A stretch of 64,000 bases of DNA from Endozoicomonas euniceicola (GTDB lineage: Bacteria > Pseudomonadota > Gammaproteobacteria > Pseudomonadales > Endozoicomonadaceae). Below, in pieces: positions 8,667-16,461 of this stretch. Position 1 is the stretch's first letter; every line of letters starts with the position of its first letter. The stretch is taken from contig NZ_CP103300.1 of NCBI RefSeq assembly GCF_025562755.1, forward strand, positions 6,078,501 through 6,142,500. Reading direction: 5' to 3'. The notes beneath the pieces are model-generated. The model was not told where the DNA came from. It did no database searches and saw only the letters and a list, made by a program, of their open reading frames with translations. A program made the position numbers and the translations under genes.

Positions 8667-8784
8667 CTAAGGGTTGATACCGCCACTCCAAGCTGCGTTG
8701 CAAGGTATCTACAGCTGATACCATATGGCTCCATATAAATGGATTCAATAAATTCTCCCGGATGGGGTGGGTTATGCATAGACA

Positions 8785-8930
8785 TTAGTGATAATCCTCA
8801 TAGTTAAGGGTGTACGCATTGCCATCCCGAAGTTCAAAGGTAACTCGCCAGTTACCACTTGCTGAAATTGACCAGATACCTGAGCAATTCGCCCCCCGCA
8901 ATAGGCGAAGGTTCTCAGGGACTCCGGGTT
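8785..8930 (-). pseudogene. higB: higB toxin, C-terminal remnant
   Basis: One reverse frame reads PENLRLLRGANCSGIWSIS, SGNWRVTFELRDGNAYTLNY then EDYH and stop: the C-terminal third of a HigB/RelE-fold mRNA interferase (WSIxxxGNWRVTFxF, ending YEDYH). A TAA closes the frame at about 8931, and HAAEL-like coding continues only in another frame, so the gene is frameshifted or truncated. Its stop overlaps the higA start. Confidence 0.7.
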
Positions 8931-9633
8931 AATAGGCTGATGTTGAAGCTCCGCCGCATGCACCGGCATCAGGTGGTGGGTGGTTGCCATCTCTACAAGA
9001 GCTTTGAGATATGAAAGTTGCCACTTTGATTGATAGATTTGATCCATAAAGATCTTTAACTGTTTGAAGCGAATGAAAATAAACACCATAAGAACCTATT
9101 TTACTCATGTAAACACCATGCCCAACATATAAAGCAACATGAACTGGTTTAGCTTGATTCATAAAAATTATGGCTTCCAATGCTTCAGGCGCTCTTTCCA
9201 CTAAAGATTCAATTAACTGTCCTTTTTCCTGACGGAAGTCACCAGTCTTCAAATAATAACAATATCGAGCGCAGGTTATCATTGCGTCCATTTTTTTGTC
9301 TGGTCTATTCTCTAAGGTTTGAAATAATCTTTCCTGTAATTCTTCAGGAAGATCCAACACACTATCATTACCATTTCCAAACCCTGAAAAATAAAAAGAC
9401 ACCTCTCTGCTATCATCCTCTTGCTCTGCTAAATTAACTTCTTGGGGGGTATTGGTAAGATCGCTATAAACATTTCCATTTCCTATTTGAATCGGATAAA
9501 TATATGTTGTCTTATCTCCTGAGCCATATACACCTGAAAATTTAACACTAATTGAAGAGTTTATTATTTTAATAACTACTGCCCATGAATCATGTGAATT
9601 AAGCAGTAAAAAAAAAATAATAAGAAAAAGCAC
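8929..9633 (-). CDS. Secreted protein, possible NlpC/P60-like papain fold
   Basis: 234 residues from GTG 9633. Residues 1-18 are a signal peptide whose hydrophobic core is coded by a run of ten T (on this strand). Around residues 145-200 the segment KPVHVALYVGHGVYMSKIG and GVYFHSLQTVKDLYG resembles the His-containing part of permuted NlpC/P60 or LRAT-like cysteine hydrolases, and TCARYCYYLKTGDF supplies possible nucleophile cysteines. The last 22 or so residues come from the higB remnant in another frame, so the natural C-terminus has been replaced. It lies 80 bases downstream of a promoter-like module shared with the gene at 10490. Function uncertain. Confidence 0.55.
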   Translation of the reverse strand: MLFLIIFFLLLNSHDSWAVVIKIINSSISVKFSGVYGSGDKTTYIYPIQIGNGNVYSDLTNTPQEVNLAEQEDDSREVSFYFSGFGNGNDSVLDLPEELQERLFQTLENRPDKKMDAMITCARYCYYLKTGDFRQEKGQLIESLVERAPEALEAIIFMNQAKPVHVALYVGHGVYMSKIGSYGVYFHSLQTVKDLYGSNLSIKVATFISQSSCRDGNHPPPDAGACGGASTSAY

Positions 9634-9712
9634 TTAACTCTACTAAATGACATATAAAATCCTTACCCATTTGATTTATGATTTTATTTTATGCCCTACC
9701 TTCTCAATCCCA

Positions 9713-9762
9713 CGACTGCAATATAGCCACCAATTCCCAATTGAACAATTGAGAACAGCTTT
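9713..9762 (-). promoter_or_regulatory. Duplicated promoter module, copy A
   Basis: 50 bp, differing from copy B (10871-10921) by one substitution and one indel. On the reverse strand it contains TTGTTC, 17 bases, TATATT, a good sigma70-type spacing, beside the AATTG/CAATT palindromes. It lies 80 bases before the GTG of the secreted-protein gene at 9633. Weaker similarity between the copies continues to about 9806. Confidence 0.55.
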
Positions 9763-9982
9763 AACTCCAACTCCGGTGACAGATTTGGAGATGACCAACC
9801 CAACCAACGACACACGACCAGAGCCTTGAACGCCAGCATCACGACAGGCCGCCAGCTTCATTGCAGCCAGCGGTGAACATCAAGCCAACCCACCAGACAA
9901 ATACTCACACTTCATGGTTGTGGTTTTTAGCGTGTGCGCCCCAGTCGTCTACTGGCCTGCCCTGCTTCACCGAACCATCTCG

Positions 9983-10016
9983 CAGAACAATCGTTGGAAA
10001 TGGAATTACACAGTGA
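9983..10016 (+). repeat. 34-bp duplicate of the serine-recombinase 3' end
   Basis: Identical over 34 bases to 14719-14752, which codes EQSLEMELHS near the C-terminus of the serine recombinase. It is an isolated scrap, implying that a second recombinase of the same type was once here. Confidence 0.7.
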
Positions 10017-10123
10017 TGTTCAGCCCCGGCTCTCTTCTTCAAAACGACACCTGACATCCATTGCCCGAAGTCTGAAAATACAATCGATCTTGCTGCACGA
10101 TTCCGATGGCTGGAAACCGATAA

Positions 10124-10146
10124 ACAAAAGCCCCGATTAACGGGGC
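10124..10146 (-). terminator. Rho-independent terminator (reverse strand)
   Basis: On the reverse strand GCCCCG, loop TTAAT, CGGGGC, then CTTTTGTTT. No obvious gene ends just before it; the next reverse-strand gene upstream ends at 10490. Confidence 0.6.
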
Positions 10147-10489
10147 CAATGCTGACGCTGAAAATGATGCTTTCCAAGCTTCTTTATCACTCTGTTGCGC
10201 TCCCGCAACTCGTGAGTTCTGTCACTGCCTGCTGATGCTATTAATCGTTTAATACGTTGCGCTTGTTTGCGCCTGTGTGCACCCGACCTCGTGACAGTTC
10301 CTACTGTACGGATATCGACCAATCAAATCATTGATCCTGCTCAAATCTTATTCGTGCAAACCTGTGACATGATGGTTGATTGTGTTTTAGCAGTGGTTGA
10401 CAAACACCGCTGGTGATATTCGACGGTTCCACCTACCCGCAGTAGATAAAGGTTCGCAGGAACCCCGACGAACACAATAACAAAAGTGA
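10147..10489. other. Intergenic stretch without a recognisable gene
   Basis: 343 bases between a reverse-facing terminator and the small secreted-protein gene. A 61-codon reverse frame (MVDIRTVGTVTRSGAHRRKQ…) is Arg-rich and has no family resemblance or clear ribosome-binding site. A short GGTTCGCAGGAACC hairpin sits near 10450. The stretch could be a non-coding transcript ending at the 10124 terminator, but nothing proves it. Confidence 0.4.
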
Positions 10490-10837
10490 TTATTTACCCT
10501 CCCACCATTTGTGGGGATAAAGACGCTCTTTTAGATCATTTATCAGAGATTGGTTTATCCACTCAGATTGTAAATCAAGCTCAAGATTTATCAGGCTTTG
10601 CATTACAACTGGATAGTATTGTACCTCCCTGAAAAGGTTTAACACACCACAAACAAAATTATCTCCTGCCTGATGCAAATGTAAAGCTAATGCGTGTACA
10701 AAAGGATATCTTGCAACTATTTCAGGTTTGTAGAATTCACTATATCCATAATGAGCATATAGAAACTGATAGCTATGTGCATGAGAAGAAAGCACAAGAA
10801 CCACAAACAGAATTTTAAACTTATGTTTTAAGTTCAT
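10490..10837 (-). CDS. Small secreted protein of unknown function
   Basis: 115 residues from ATG 10837 (MNLKHKFKILFVVLVLSSHA). Residues 1-22 form a clear signal peptide (cleavage near SHAHS-YQ). The mature part is Tyr/His-rich with hydrophobic helices (FVHALALHLHQAGDNFVCGV) and one Cys. No family recognised. It lies 34 bases downstream of copy B of the duplicated promoter module, so it may be co-regulated with the secreted protein at 8929-9633. Confidence 0.6.
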   Translation of the reverse strand: MNLKHKFKILFVVLVLSSHAHSYQFLYAHYGYSEFYKPEIVARYPFVHALALHLHQAGDNFVCGVLNLFREVQYYPVVMQSLINLELDLQSEWINQSLINDLKERLYPHKWWEGK

Positions 10838-10870
10838 TTTCTTATCTTGACAGCCATTTTTTCCAAACAA

Positions 10871-10921
10871 CGACTGGCAATATAGCCACCAATTCCCAAT
10901 TAAACAATTGAGAACAGCTTT
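10871..10921 (-). promoter_or_regulatory. Duplicated promoter module, copy B
   Basis: Near-identical to 9713-9762. On the reverse strand TTGTTT, 17 bases, TATATT, upstream of the small secreted-protein gene that starts at 10837. Similarity between the copies fades beyond about 10955. Confidence 0.55.
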
Positions 10922-10985
10922 CGGCGACAAATCCTGGGCTGACCACCTCAACTAGGAAAGCGTTCAAACAGCGCCCAGACTCCCC

Positions 10986-11288
10986 CTACTTGTCCAGAGG
11001 TGCTTTTAACGGATTTTTCCCAAAACACTCTTTCCAATTCCGGGGAATCAGCTCATTGATTTGGCGGGCGGGGTGGAGGCTGACTCTTTGAAGGACGTCA
11101 ACCAGGTATTTGTAGGGATCAATATCTTGCAGGCGACAGCTGACCAGCAGGCTCTGGATGATGGCGATATGCTCTGCCCCCGTTTCTGTCCAGCTAAACA
11201 GGTAGTTTTTTCTTCCCACCCGGATGCACCGGAGTAATCGCTCAAGATGGTTGGTATCCATTTGAGCATCCGGGTCATCCAGAAACAC
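10986..11288 (-). pseudogene. IS66-family transposase remnant (TnpC C-terminus)
   Basis: Reads FLDDPDAQMDTNHLERLLRC, RVGRKNYLFSWTETGAEHIA and PARQINELIPRNWKE: the catalytic Glu block and end of an IS66 TnpC. The N-terminal 80 per cent is missing. The sequence differs from the complete IS66-type transposase at 16895-18592, so it is the relic of a different IS66 subgroup. Confidence 0.85.
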
Positions 11289-11403
11289 TCAGGTCGGTTT
11301 GTTTCTGTAGCCATGGTGATCTCCAGCACGATGAATGCAGGAGTAGCATGGGCTGTCATGGAGAGTTTGGGTAGACGTCCTTAAATGACCGGTTTCGCAG
11401 CAA

Positions 11404-11745
11404 CTAAAGCCTTGTTAGGTGGGTAACCGACAAAGCATAGGACTTTTGGCCTACTGGAGATGAATAGGAATAGACTTGATATGGAAATATTCCATGCCGG
11501 TAGGTTACGTTTATTTGTTGATTATCACTCTCATCTGTTACATGAAGTGGATATTCAAGGACTGTATTTTCTAGATTTGTTAAGACCCAATACAATCTAC
11601 CCGCCGGTGTAACAAACTGCTTTAAGAGAAGCATTTCTGTTCTTGCTTCAGGATCAGATACAAGAAGCTCATTGAGCAGTGTATCAGGGAAACTTGATTT
11701 ACTTATTAAAATGAAAAAAAGCGGCAGTATTCTTCGTAGTCGCAT
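11404..11745 (-). CDS. Small secreted protein of unknown function
   Basis: 113 residues, start MRLRRILPLFFILISKSSFP with a basic n-region and hydrophobic core: a signal peptide ending near residue 20. The mature part (VTPAGRLYWVLTNLENTVLE, INVTYRHGIFPYQVYSYSSP) looks beta-rich. No family recognised. The left IS4 end lies 100 bases upstream of its start and may have displaced the native promoter. Confidence 0.5.
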   Translation of the reverse strand: MRLRRILPLFFILISKSSFPDTLLNELLVSDPEARTEMLLLKQFVTPAGRLYWVLTNLENTVLEYPLHVTDESDNQQINVTYRHGIFPYQVYSYSSPVGQKSYALSVTHLTRL

Positions 11746-11843
11746 ACTTCACATCTCAAGCAAGCTAGTTAGTAGGCACAGAAGTATGGCACGGAAAATC
11801 CACCTAACGCTTAGTAACTTGCCAAGCCAGGATAACCCGTTAG

Positions 11844-13017
11844 CTCTGTACACGACAAAAAAGTGAGCTGACAAAAATCTGTGCTACAAAACTTGGAGTC
11901 AAAACCATCGCTTCAAGCAGTCATGAATTCCATCAGCTCACTCACCCTACAGTTTAAGCTCTATCTCAAGTGGAACAAGTCACACCTTGATGTACTTTCT
12001 ATTCTCATAGTGGCAATCATCAAGCGTCGTACAGTCAACTGGACAGAGCTTGCAACGACCTTCCCAGGTATGGCTCAGACGTCCTCCTGCTATCGTCGAA
12101 TTCAGCGATTTTTCAAAGACGTTGCATTTGATGAAGAAACGTTTGCACAGCTTATTGCTCGGCTGTTTTCACCAGAAGGTGCCTGGATGCTCAGCATGGA
12201 TCGCACGAACTGGATGTTTGGAGCATTTAAAATCAACATCCTGTACCTTGCCATCAATTACAAAAACATGGCTATCCCTATACTCTGGACACTGTTACCC
12301 AAAAAGGGTTGTTCAAACACTCAGGAGCGAATAGAACTGCTGGAGCGATTTATGAAAATATTTCCGGAGCAGCCCATACAGCGGTTGCTGGCAGACAGGT
12401 AATTCAAAGGGAGCCGATGGATAAAATACCTGATTTCCCATAACTGGCCTTTCTGTATCCGTATACCGGTAAACACGCTTGTTCCCAATAAACATCAGAA
12501 CCGGGAACTTCCGGTTCGCAGAATATTTTCATTGGGTATTGGTGAAAGTATGGCGATACAAAAGCCCCGCAAAGTCTGGGGTCAGATGGTTTATCTTTCT
12601 GGTTCCAGAAAGGGAGAAGAGTTGATGGCTGTCATTTGCAACGCGAACCCTTCAGCAGCCATTGCCGACTATTTGCAAAGATGGCAGATCGAAACCATGT
12701 TTCAGGCTCTGAAGGGTTGCGGCTTCAACATGGAAGAAACGCACCTGAGAGACAGAGATAAGCTATCAAAACTGTTGTCGGTGCTGGCTCTGGCGTTTTG
12801 TTGGAGTTACAAAACAGGCGAATATGTCAATGAAGAACACCCCGTCAGGATCAAAACACACGGAAGAAAAGCACAGACCCTTTTCCGGGCAGGCTTGGAT
12901 CACCTCCAGCGAATCTTTGATCATATCGAGACATGGGTTGATGAGTTTATAAAGATATTATCGCTCTTCTTCAGGCCTTGGCTGAGTAAGGCTTCATGAA
13001 AAATGTCGTGTACAGAG
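11844..13017 (+). mobile_element. IS4-family insertion sequence with broken transposase
   Basis: Bounded by inverted repeats CTCTGTACACGACA (11844-11857) and its complement TGTCGTGTACAGAG (13004-13017), about 1.17 kb apart, with one transposase gene inside. No flanking target duplication is apparent, so at least one flank has been rearranged. The right end lies 13 bases before the DUF2924 start codon. Confidence 0.88.
11881..12999 (+). pseudogene. IS4-family transposase interrupted by one in-frame TAA
   Basis: Both halves are in the same frame. The first (to 12402) has the N-terminal LDVLSILIVAIIKRRTVNW and the first DDE aspartate in WMLSMDRTNWMFG. The second (from about 12403) has PVRRIFSLGIGES, YLQRWQIETMFQALKGCGFN with the catalytic Glu, and the C-terminus. 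Only the TAA at 12400-12402 separates them (LLADR-stop-FKGSRW, where DREF is expected), so a single GAA-to-TAA change would explain the damage. Full length would be about 372 residues. Confidence 0.85.
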
Positions 13018-13030
13018 CAGGAGAGTATCA

Positions 13031-13465
13031 ATGACACAGAGTCGCTCATTGGCTGCCAGGGTTGCGGCCTTAAAGTCCATGGATAAAACCGCTTTACAAA
13101 ACTACTGGGTAGAAGTGTTCGGAGTGAAAGCACCCCACCTTCACATCCGTATTTTGCGGCAACGATTAATTTGGCGGATACAGGAGCTGGAGTTAGGCGG
13201 GCTGTCCGATAAGGCAAAAATGCAGCTGGAACAGTTAAAACATCATGCGGGGAAGCACGGCAAGATAAAAAACAGTCGCATCGTTCGCCCCCCGGCAGGG
13301 ACTCGTATCCAGCGTGAATACGATGGGGAATGTCATGAAGTGCTGGTGCTTAAGGAAGGTTTCGAATATCGGGGGCAGGTTTACCGGAGTCTCAGCAAGA
13401 TTGCCCGCTTAATCACCGGCAGTCACTGGTCAGGGCCTTTGTTCTTTAACCTGCGGGGGCAATGA
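13031..13465 (+). CDS. DUF2924 protein of a recombinase module
   Basis: 144 residues with GGAGAG upstream. The DUF2924 pattern is clear: LRQRLIWRIQELELGGLSD in the first half and PPAGTRIQREYDGECHEVLV, YRGQVYRSLSKIARLITGSH, WSGPLFFNL in the second. In phages and integrated elements DUF2924 is typically encoded just before a serine recombinase, as here (the recombinase ATG follows its stop by one base), and is thought to assist the recombinase or bind DNA. The IS4 end 13 bases upstream probably removed the native promoter. Confidence 0.88.
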   Translation: MTQSRSLAARVAALKSMDKTALQNYWVEVFGVKAPHLHIRILRQRLIWRIQELELGGLSDKAKMQLEQLKHHAGKHGKIKNSRIVRPPAGTRIQREYDGECHEVLVLKEGFEYRGQVYRSLSKIARLITGSHWSGPLFFNLRGQ

Positions 13466-13466
13466 T

Positions 13467-14801
13467 ATGGCCAGGGAATCAACTCCGGTGCAACGATGTG
13501 CAATTTACACCCGCAAGTCTTCCCGGGAAGGTCTGGAGCAAGAATTCAACTCCCTGCATGCACAGCGGGAAGCCGCCATGGCGTATATCCATTCCCAGCA
13601 GCATGAGGGATGGTTGCCGGTGGATGACCATTATGATGATGGCGGTTGCTCTGGTGGCAACATGGATCGCCCGGGGTTGCAACGATTAATGAAGGACATC
13701 GAAAGCAACAAAGTGGATACGGTGGTGGTCTACAAAATTGACCGCCTGACCCGCTCGCTGACCGACTTCGCCAGACTGGTCGAATTCTTCGACAGCCACC
13801 AGGTAAGCTTTGTAGCCGTTACGCAACAGTTCAATACCACCAGCAGCATGGGCCGGTTGACCCTGAATATCCTGTTGTCCTTTGCTCAGTTTGAAAGGGA
13901 AATGACAGGGGAACGAATCCGTGACAAGGTGGCCATGTCGAAACAGAAAGGCAAATGGATGGGCGATGTACCGCCTCTTGGCTACCTCGCCCACCAGCAA
14001 AAACTCAAAGTCCATCCTGATGAAACAGCCATCGTAGAAAAAGCCTTTTCCTATTTTCTGGAAACCGGCAGTGCCCTGAAAACCATCCATCGGCTCAACG
14101 ATGAAGGCCATCGCACACGCATCATGAACAATCGGGATGGGCAGCAAAGAGGCGGGCAAAAATTTACGACCACCTATCTCTACAAGCTTTTACACAACCG
14201 AACCTACCTTGGTGAAACCGGGCACAAGGGCCAATGGTTCCTGGGCGAACACCCCGCCATTATTTCTAACCACTTATGGCAGAAAGTATATACAGCATTA
14301 AGCCAGGGAGCGGCTCAACGTCGACGTGAGCAAGAATGGAAAAATGGTGCCGCCATGTTGAAAGGGGTGCTGCAAGATGAGCAAGGTATAGCACTCGTTG
14401 CCACCCACACCCGCAAGCGGGGCAAACTGCACCGATACTACGTTAGCAATAAAGCGATCAAGGAAGGCTACAGCCAACTAACCATCCCTCCAATACCGGC
14501 AGAAACGATTGAGACTATTGTCACTGAAACGCTACAGGAGCTGATCATCACTCCGGAAATACGCTATCAAACTTAGCAGCTGATTCAGGATTCAGATACA
14601 GCCATCGACGAGCAACAAGTGACATCAGGACTGGCCAGTTTAGGAGAAATATGGCCTGAGCTGTTTCCTGAAGAACAGGCGCGATTGATCCGGCTAATGG
14701 TTGAACGAATTGTAGTCACAGAACAATCGTTGGAAATGGAATTACACAGTGAAGGCGTTCTTGAGGCGGCTATGGAATTAAGCCAGGAGGGTAACCGATG
14801 A
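13467..14801 (+). pseudogene. Serine recombinase/integrase with an in-frame amber codon
   Basis: The N-terminal resolvase domain (about residues 8-150) has AIYTRKSSREGLEQEFNSLH with the nucleophilic Ser, VVYKIDRLTRSLTDFARLVE and LSFAQFEREMTGERIRDK, followed by a recombinase domain (PPLGYL, YLYKLLHNRTYLGETGHKGQ). A TAG at 14574-14576 ends translation after 369 residues, but the same frame continues to 14801 with the normal C-terminal tail WPELFPEEQARLIRLMVERI. The stop at 14801 overlaps the next gene as ATGA, so the intact gene was 444 residues. Either a recent nonsense mutation or, less likely, readthrough. Confidence 0.85.
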
Positions 14802-15244
14802 CATTGAAAAGTAATGGCCAGCGGAAACTGAGTTATGACTCTGAAAAGCGGCTACTGAAAGTCGTTTTACCCATTCGCTTCTCTCGACGGGGTGGGCGAA
14901 CACACATCCTGACGCCAGATGGCCAGCCACTGGTGGCCCCCTCGAAAGCAGCACCGCCATCACCCTTGCGTGAACTATTGGTGCGCTCGCATCAATGGCA
15001 TGAATGGCTGGATAAGGGCAAATTTCGAACGGTAAAGGAAATAGCAGAAAAGGAAGGGATCAAAAACAAAAACTACCCGTATTTCATCATGTCCCTGTAT
15101 TCACTGGCACCGGGAATACAGGAGATTATTTTGACGGGGAAAGGTTCAGACCGGTTGCGCTCAGTCAAAGACATTAGACAAGTGGAATTGCCTGACGAGT
15201 GGGAGCTGCAGGAGGCTGTTCTTTTTCGGGCTTTGGGGGAGTGA
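14798..15244 (+). CDS. Third gene of the DUF2924-recombinase module
   Basis: 148 residues, overlapping the recombinase end by four bases (ATGA). It has a basic N-terminus (KRLLKVVLPIRFSRRGGRTH) and a helix-turn-helix-like centre (WLDKGKFRTVKEIAEKEGIK, YPYFIMSLYSLAPGIQEIIL). Genes of this look commonly follow DUF2924-serine recombinase pairs in phages and islands, so an accessory DNA-binding role is plausible. No catalytic motif. Confidence 0.75.
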   Translation: MTLKSNGQRKLSYDSEKRLLKVVLPIRFSRRGGRTHILTPDGQPLVAPSKAAPPSPLRELLVRSHQWHEWLDKGKFRTVKEIAEKEGIKNKNYPYFIMSLYSLAPGIQEIILTGKGSDRLRSVKDIRQVELPDEWELQEAVLFRALGE

Positions 15245-15291
15245 TGGTAATGATGCCTGCAATCCAGTGTAATTGTGTTTTTGAATCGACC

Positions 15292-15420
15292 TGTGAGCGA
15301 TTATTGAGTAGCGGTAAAGCAAAGAAAACAGCCCTCATTGCCTGTGTAAGAAAGATGGTTGTTATTATGAACTCCATGGTGAGAGACGGGGTTCATTGGA
15401 ACCCCAAAAAAGCTGTTTAA
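15292..15420 (+). mobile_element. IS110-family transposase tail, remnant 2
   Basis: Reads ERLLSSGKAKKTALIACVRK then MVVIMNSMVRDGVHWNPKKA and stop, the C-terminal block of IS110/IS1111 transposases. The rest of the gene is missing. Its final 50 bases resemble remnant 1 at 8275 in the same orientation, about 7.1 kb away. Confidence 0.75.
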
Positions 15421-15446
15421 TGAGTAGTTGATACCATAGTCACTTG

Positions 15447-16439
15447 TTAGTTGTTGGTGTCGAGAGCAAAACCTGTCTCACTAATACCCATTTTCATAAG
15501 AAGCTCTTTCAGCTCATTAGCAAATATGATTTTCACAGAGTCATCTAAGCTTGCGATCTCTGCATTTTTTTCCTTCTCACACTTAGTAACGATCACATAC
15601 TTGTCAATTAGAACTAAGCCTTCATTTTTCCAATATTGATCTGCCTTCGATATTTGCTTAACAGCATATCCGGACATATACCCAGAATAGTCTTTAACCT
15701 GTATAGCTATTGCATACTGGTAATCTGACAATCCCGGAAACTTAATTATAATGTCTGTACCATGTTGTTTTTCCAAGATACCACCAGTTCGTTCAACTAC
15801 TATTGGCGATGGATAAATCTTTTTTAAACCTTCAACTAGAGCATACTCCCATTCTTCATTTGATAGGTTCTCATTTAAACGATTGTATAAATCATTTGAA
15901 AATTTTTCTGCGTCAAAACTAAGGTTTAGACTGTCGTATAGTATATTATAAAACCTGTCCGTAAAACTAATTTTACTTCTCAATTCTTTGTCTTCTTTCT
16001 GAATTAACCGCTCAATAGCATCTGCGCAATGACCTAAGTTCCAAAATCTCGATACATTCTTTAGCGTCGAACGAATGTCGCCAGATACAGATTCATTTTT
16101 TCTGACAAATTGCTTAATTAACTTCGCAGGAAAGATATGGCCATAATCACCAAGGTCAGAGTCAATTTCAAACCTGTAGCCTGTATTAAAGTCTTCTGTT
16201 GCTTCAACAACAGCGACTTCATTAAAAGTCGGTAAACGAGGAATTAGTAATATGTCACCTTTTTTCACTTTGTTGAAAATCGGTAGGTTACGCTTTGCAC
16301 CACTATCCATAATCAAGGTAGTCAGGCATTGTTTTTCATCCCATCCCCAGCCTTGACGCAAGCGGCCTTGCTCCAATTCCGAGCGGAAAAAGTTAATTTT
16401 ATTTTTGTTTATTCGATAGCCCCAATAATTCCTAGCCAT
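15447..16439 (-). CDS. Orphan restriction-type endonuclease with N-terminal reader-like domain
   Basis: 330 residues. The C-terminal half is a PD-(D/E)xK nuclease of the Mrr type: QHGTDIIIKFPG (Asp229) and YAIAIQVKDYSG (Gln247-x-Lys249). The N-terminal 115 or so residues (NYWGYRINKNKINFFRSELE, RQGWGWDEKQ, KVKKGDILLIPRLP) resemble the EVE/PUA-like or EcoRII-N-type recognition modules of modification-dependent (type IV) enzymes. No methyltransferase gene is adjacent, which fits cleavage of modified foreign DNA. AT-rich compared with the backbone, suggesting transfer. Target modification unknown. Confidence 0.75.
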   Translation of the reverse strand: MARNYWGYRINKNKINFFRSELEQGRLRQGWGWDEKQCLTTLIMDSGAKRNLPIFNKVKKGDILLIPRLPTFNEVAVVEATEDFNTGYRFEIDSDLGDYGHIFPAKLIKQFVRKNESVSGDIRSTLKNVSRFWNLGHCADAIERLIQKEDKELRSKISFTDRFYNILYDSLNLSFDAEKFSNDLYNRLNENLSNEEWEYALVEGLKKIYPSPIVVERTGGILEKQHGTDIIIKFPGLSDYQYAIAIQVKDYSGYMSGYAVKQISKADQYWKNEGLVLIDKYVIVTKCEKEKNAEIASLDDSVKIIFANELKELLMKMGISETGFALDTNN

Positions 16440-16461
16440 TTTCTTCCCTCAAAAATTATTT

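Larger units (their letters stand above)
8363..8785 (-). pseudogene. higA: higA antitoxin, split by an insertion
   Basis: Starts MSMHNPPHPGEFIESIYMEP and reaches LATQLGVAVSTL, the typical HigA (XRE-type helix-turn-helix) N-terminus. The rest, SRVIKGKSGISPEMALRLSK to WLSMQDNYELWQAKK, resumes in the same frame on the far side of a 146-bp element (8521-8666). Translation now stops inside the element after 71 residues, within the DNA-binding domain. Removing the element and one CTAAGGG copy restores a normal HigA of about 90 residues. The start overlaps the end of the higB remnant as TAATG. Confidence 0.85.

Noticed and set aside
8570..8785. 71-residue protein with LLAVGCW repeats as a real novel peptide
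   Set aside because: It is higA read into the inserted repeat element; the repeat peptide is an accident of the 7-bp array.
8275..15420. Repeats at 8275 and 15377 as attachment sites of the serine recombinase
   Set aside because: Both copies translate as the IS110 transposase tail, so they are IS remnants and not att sites.
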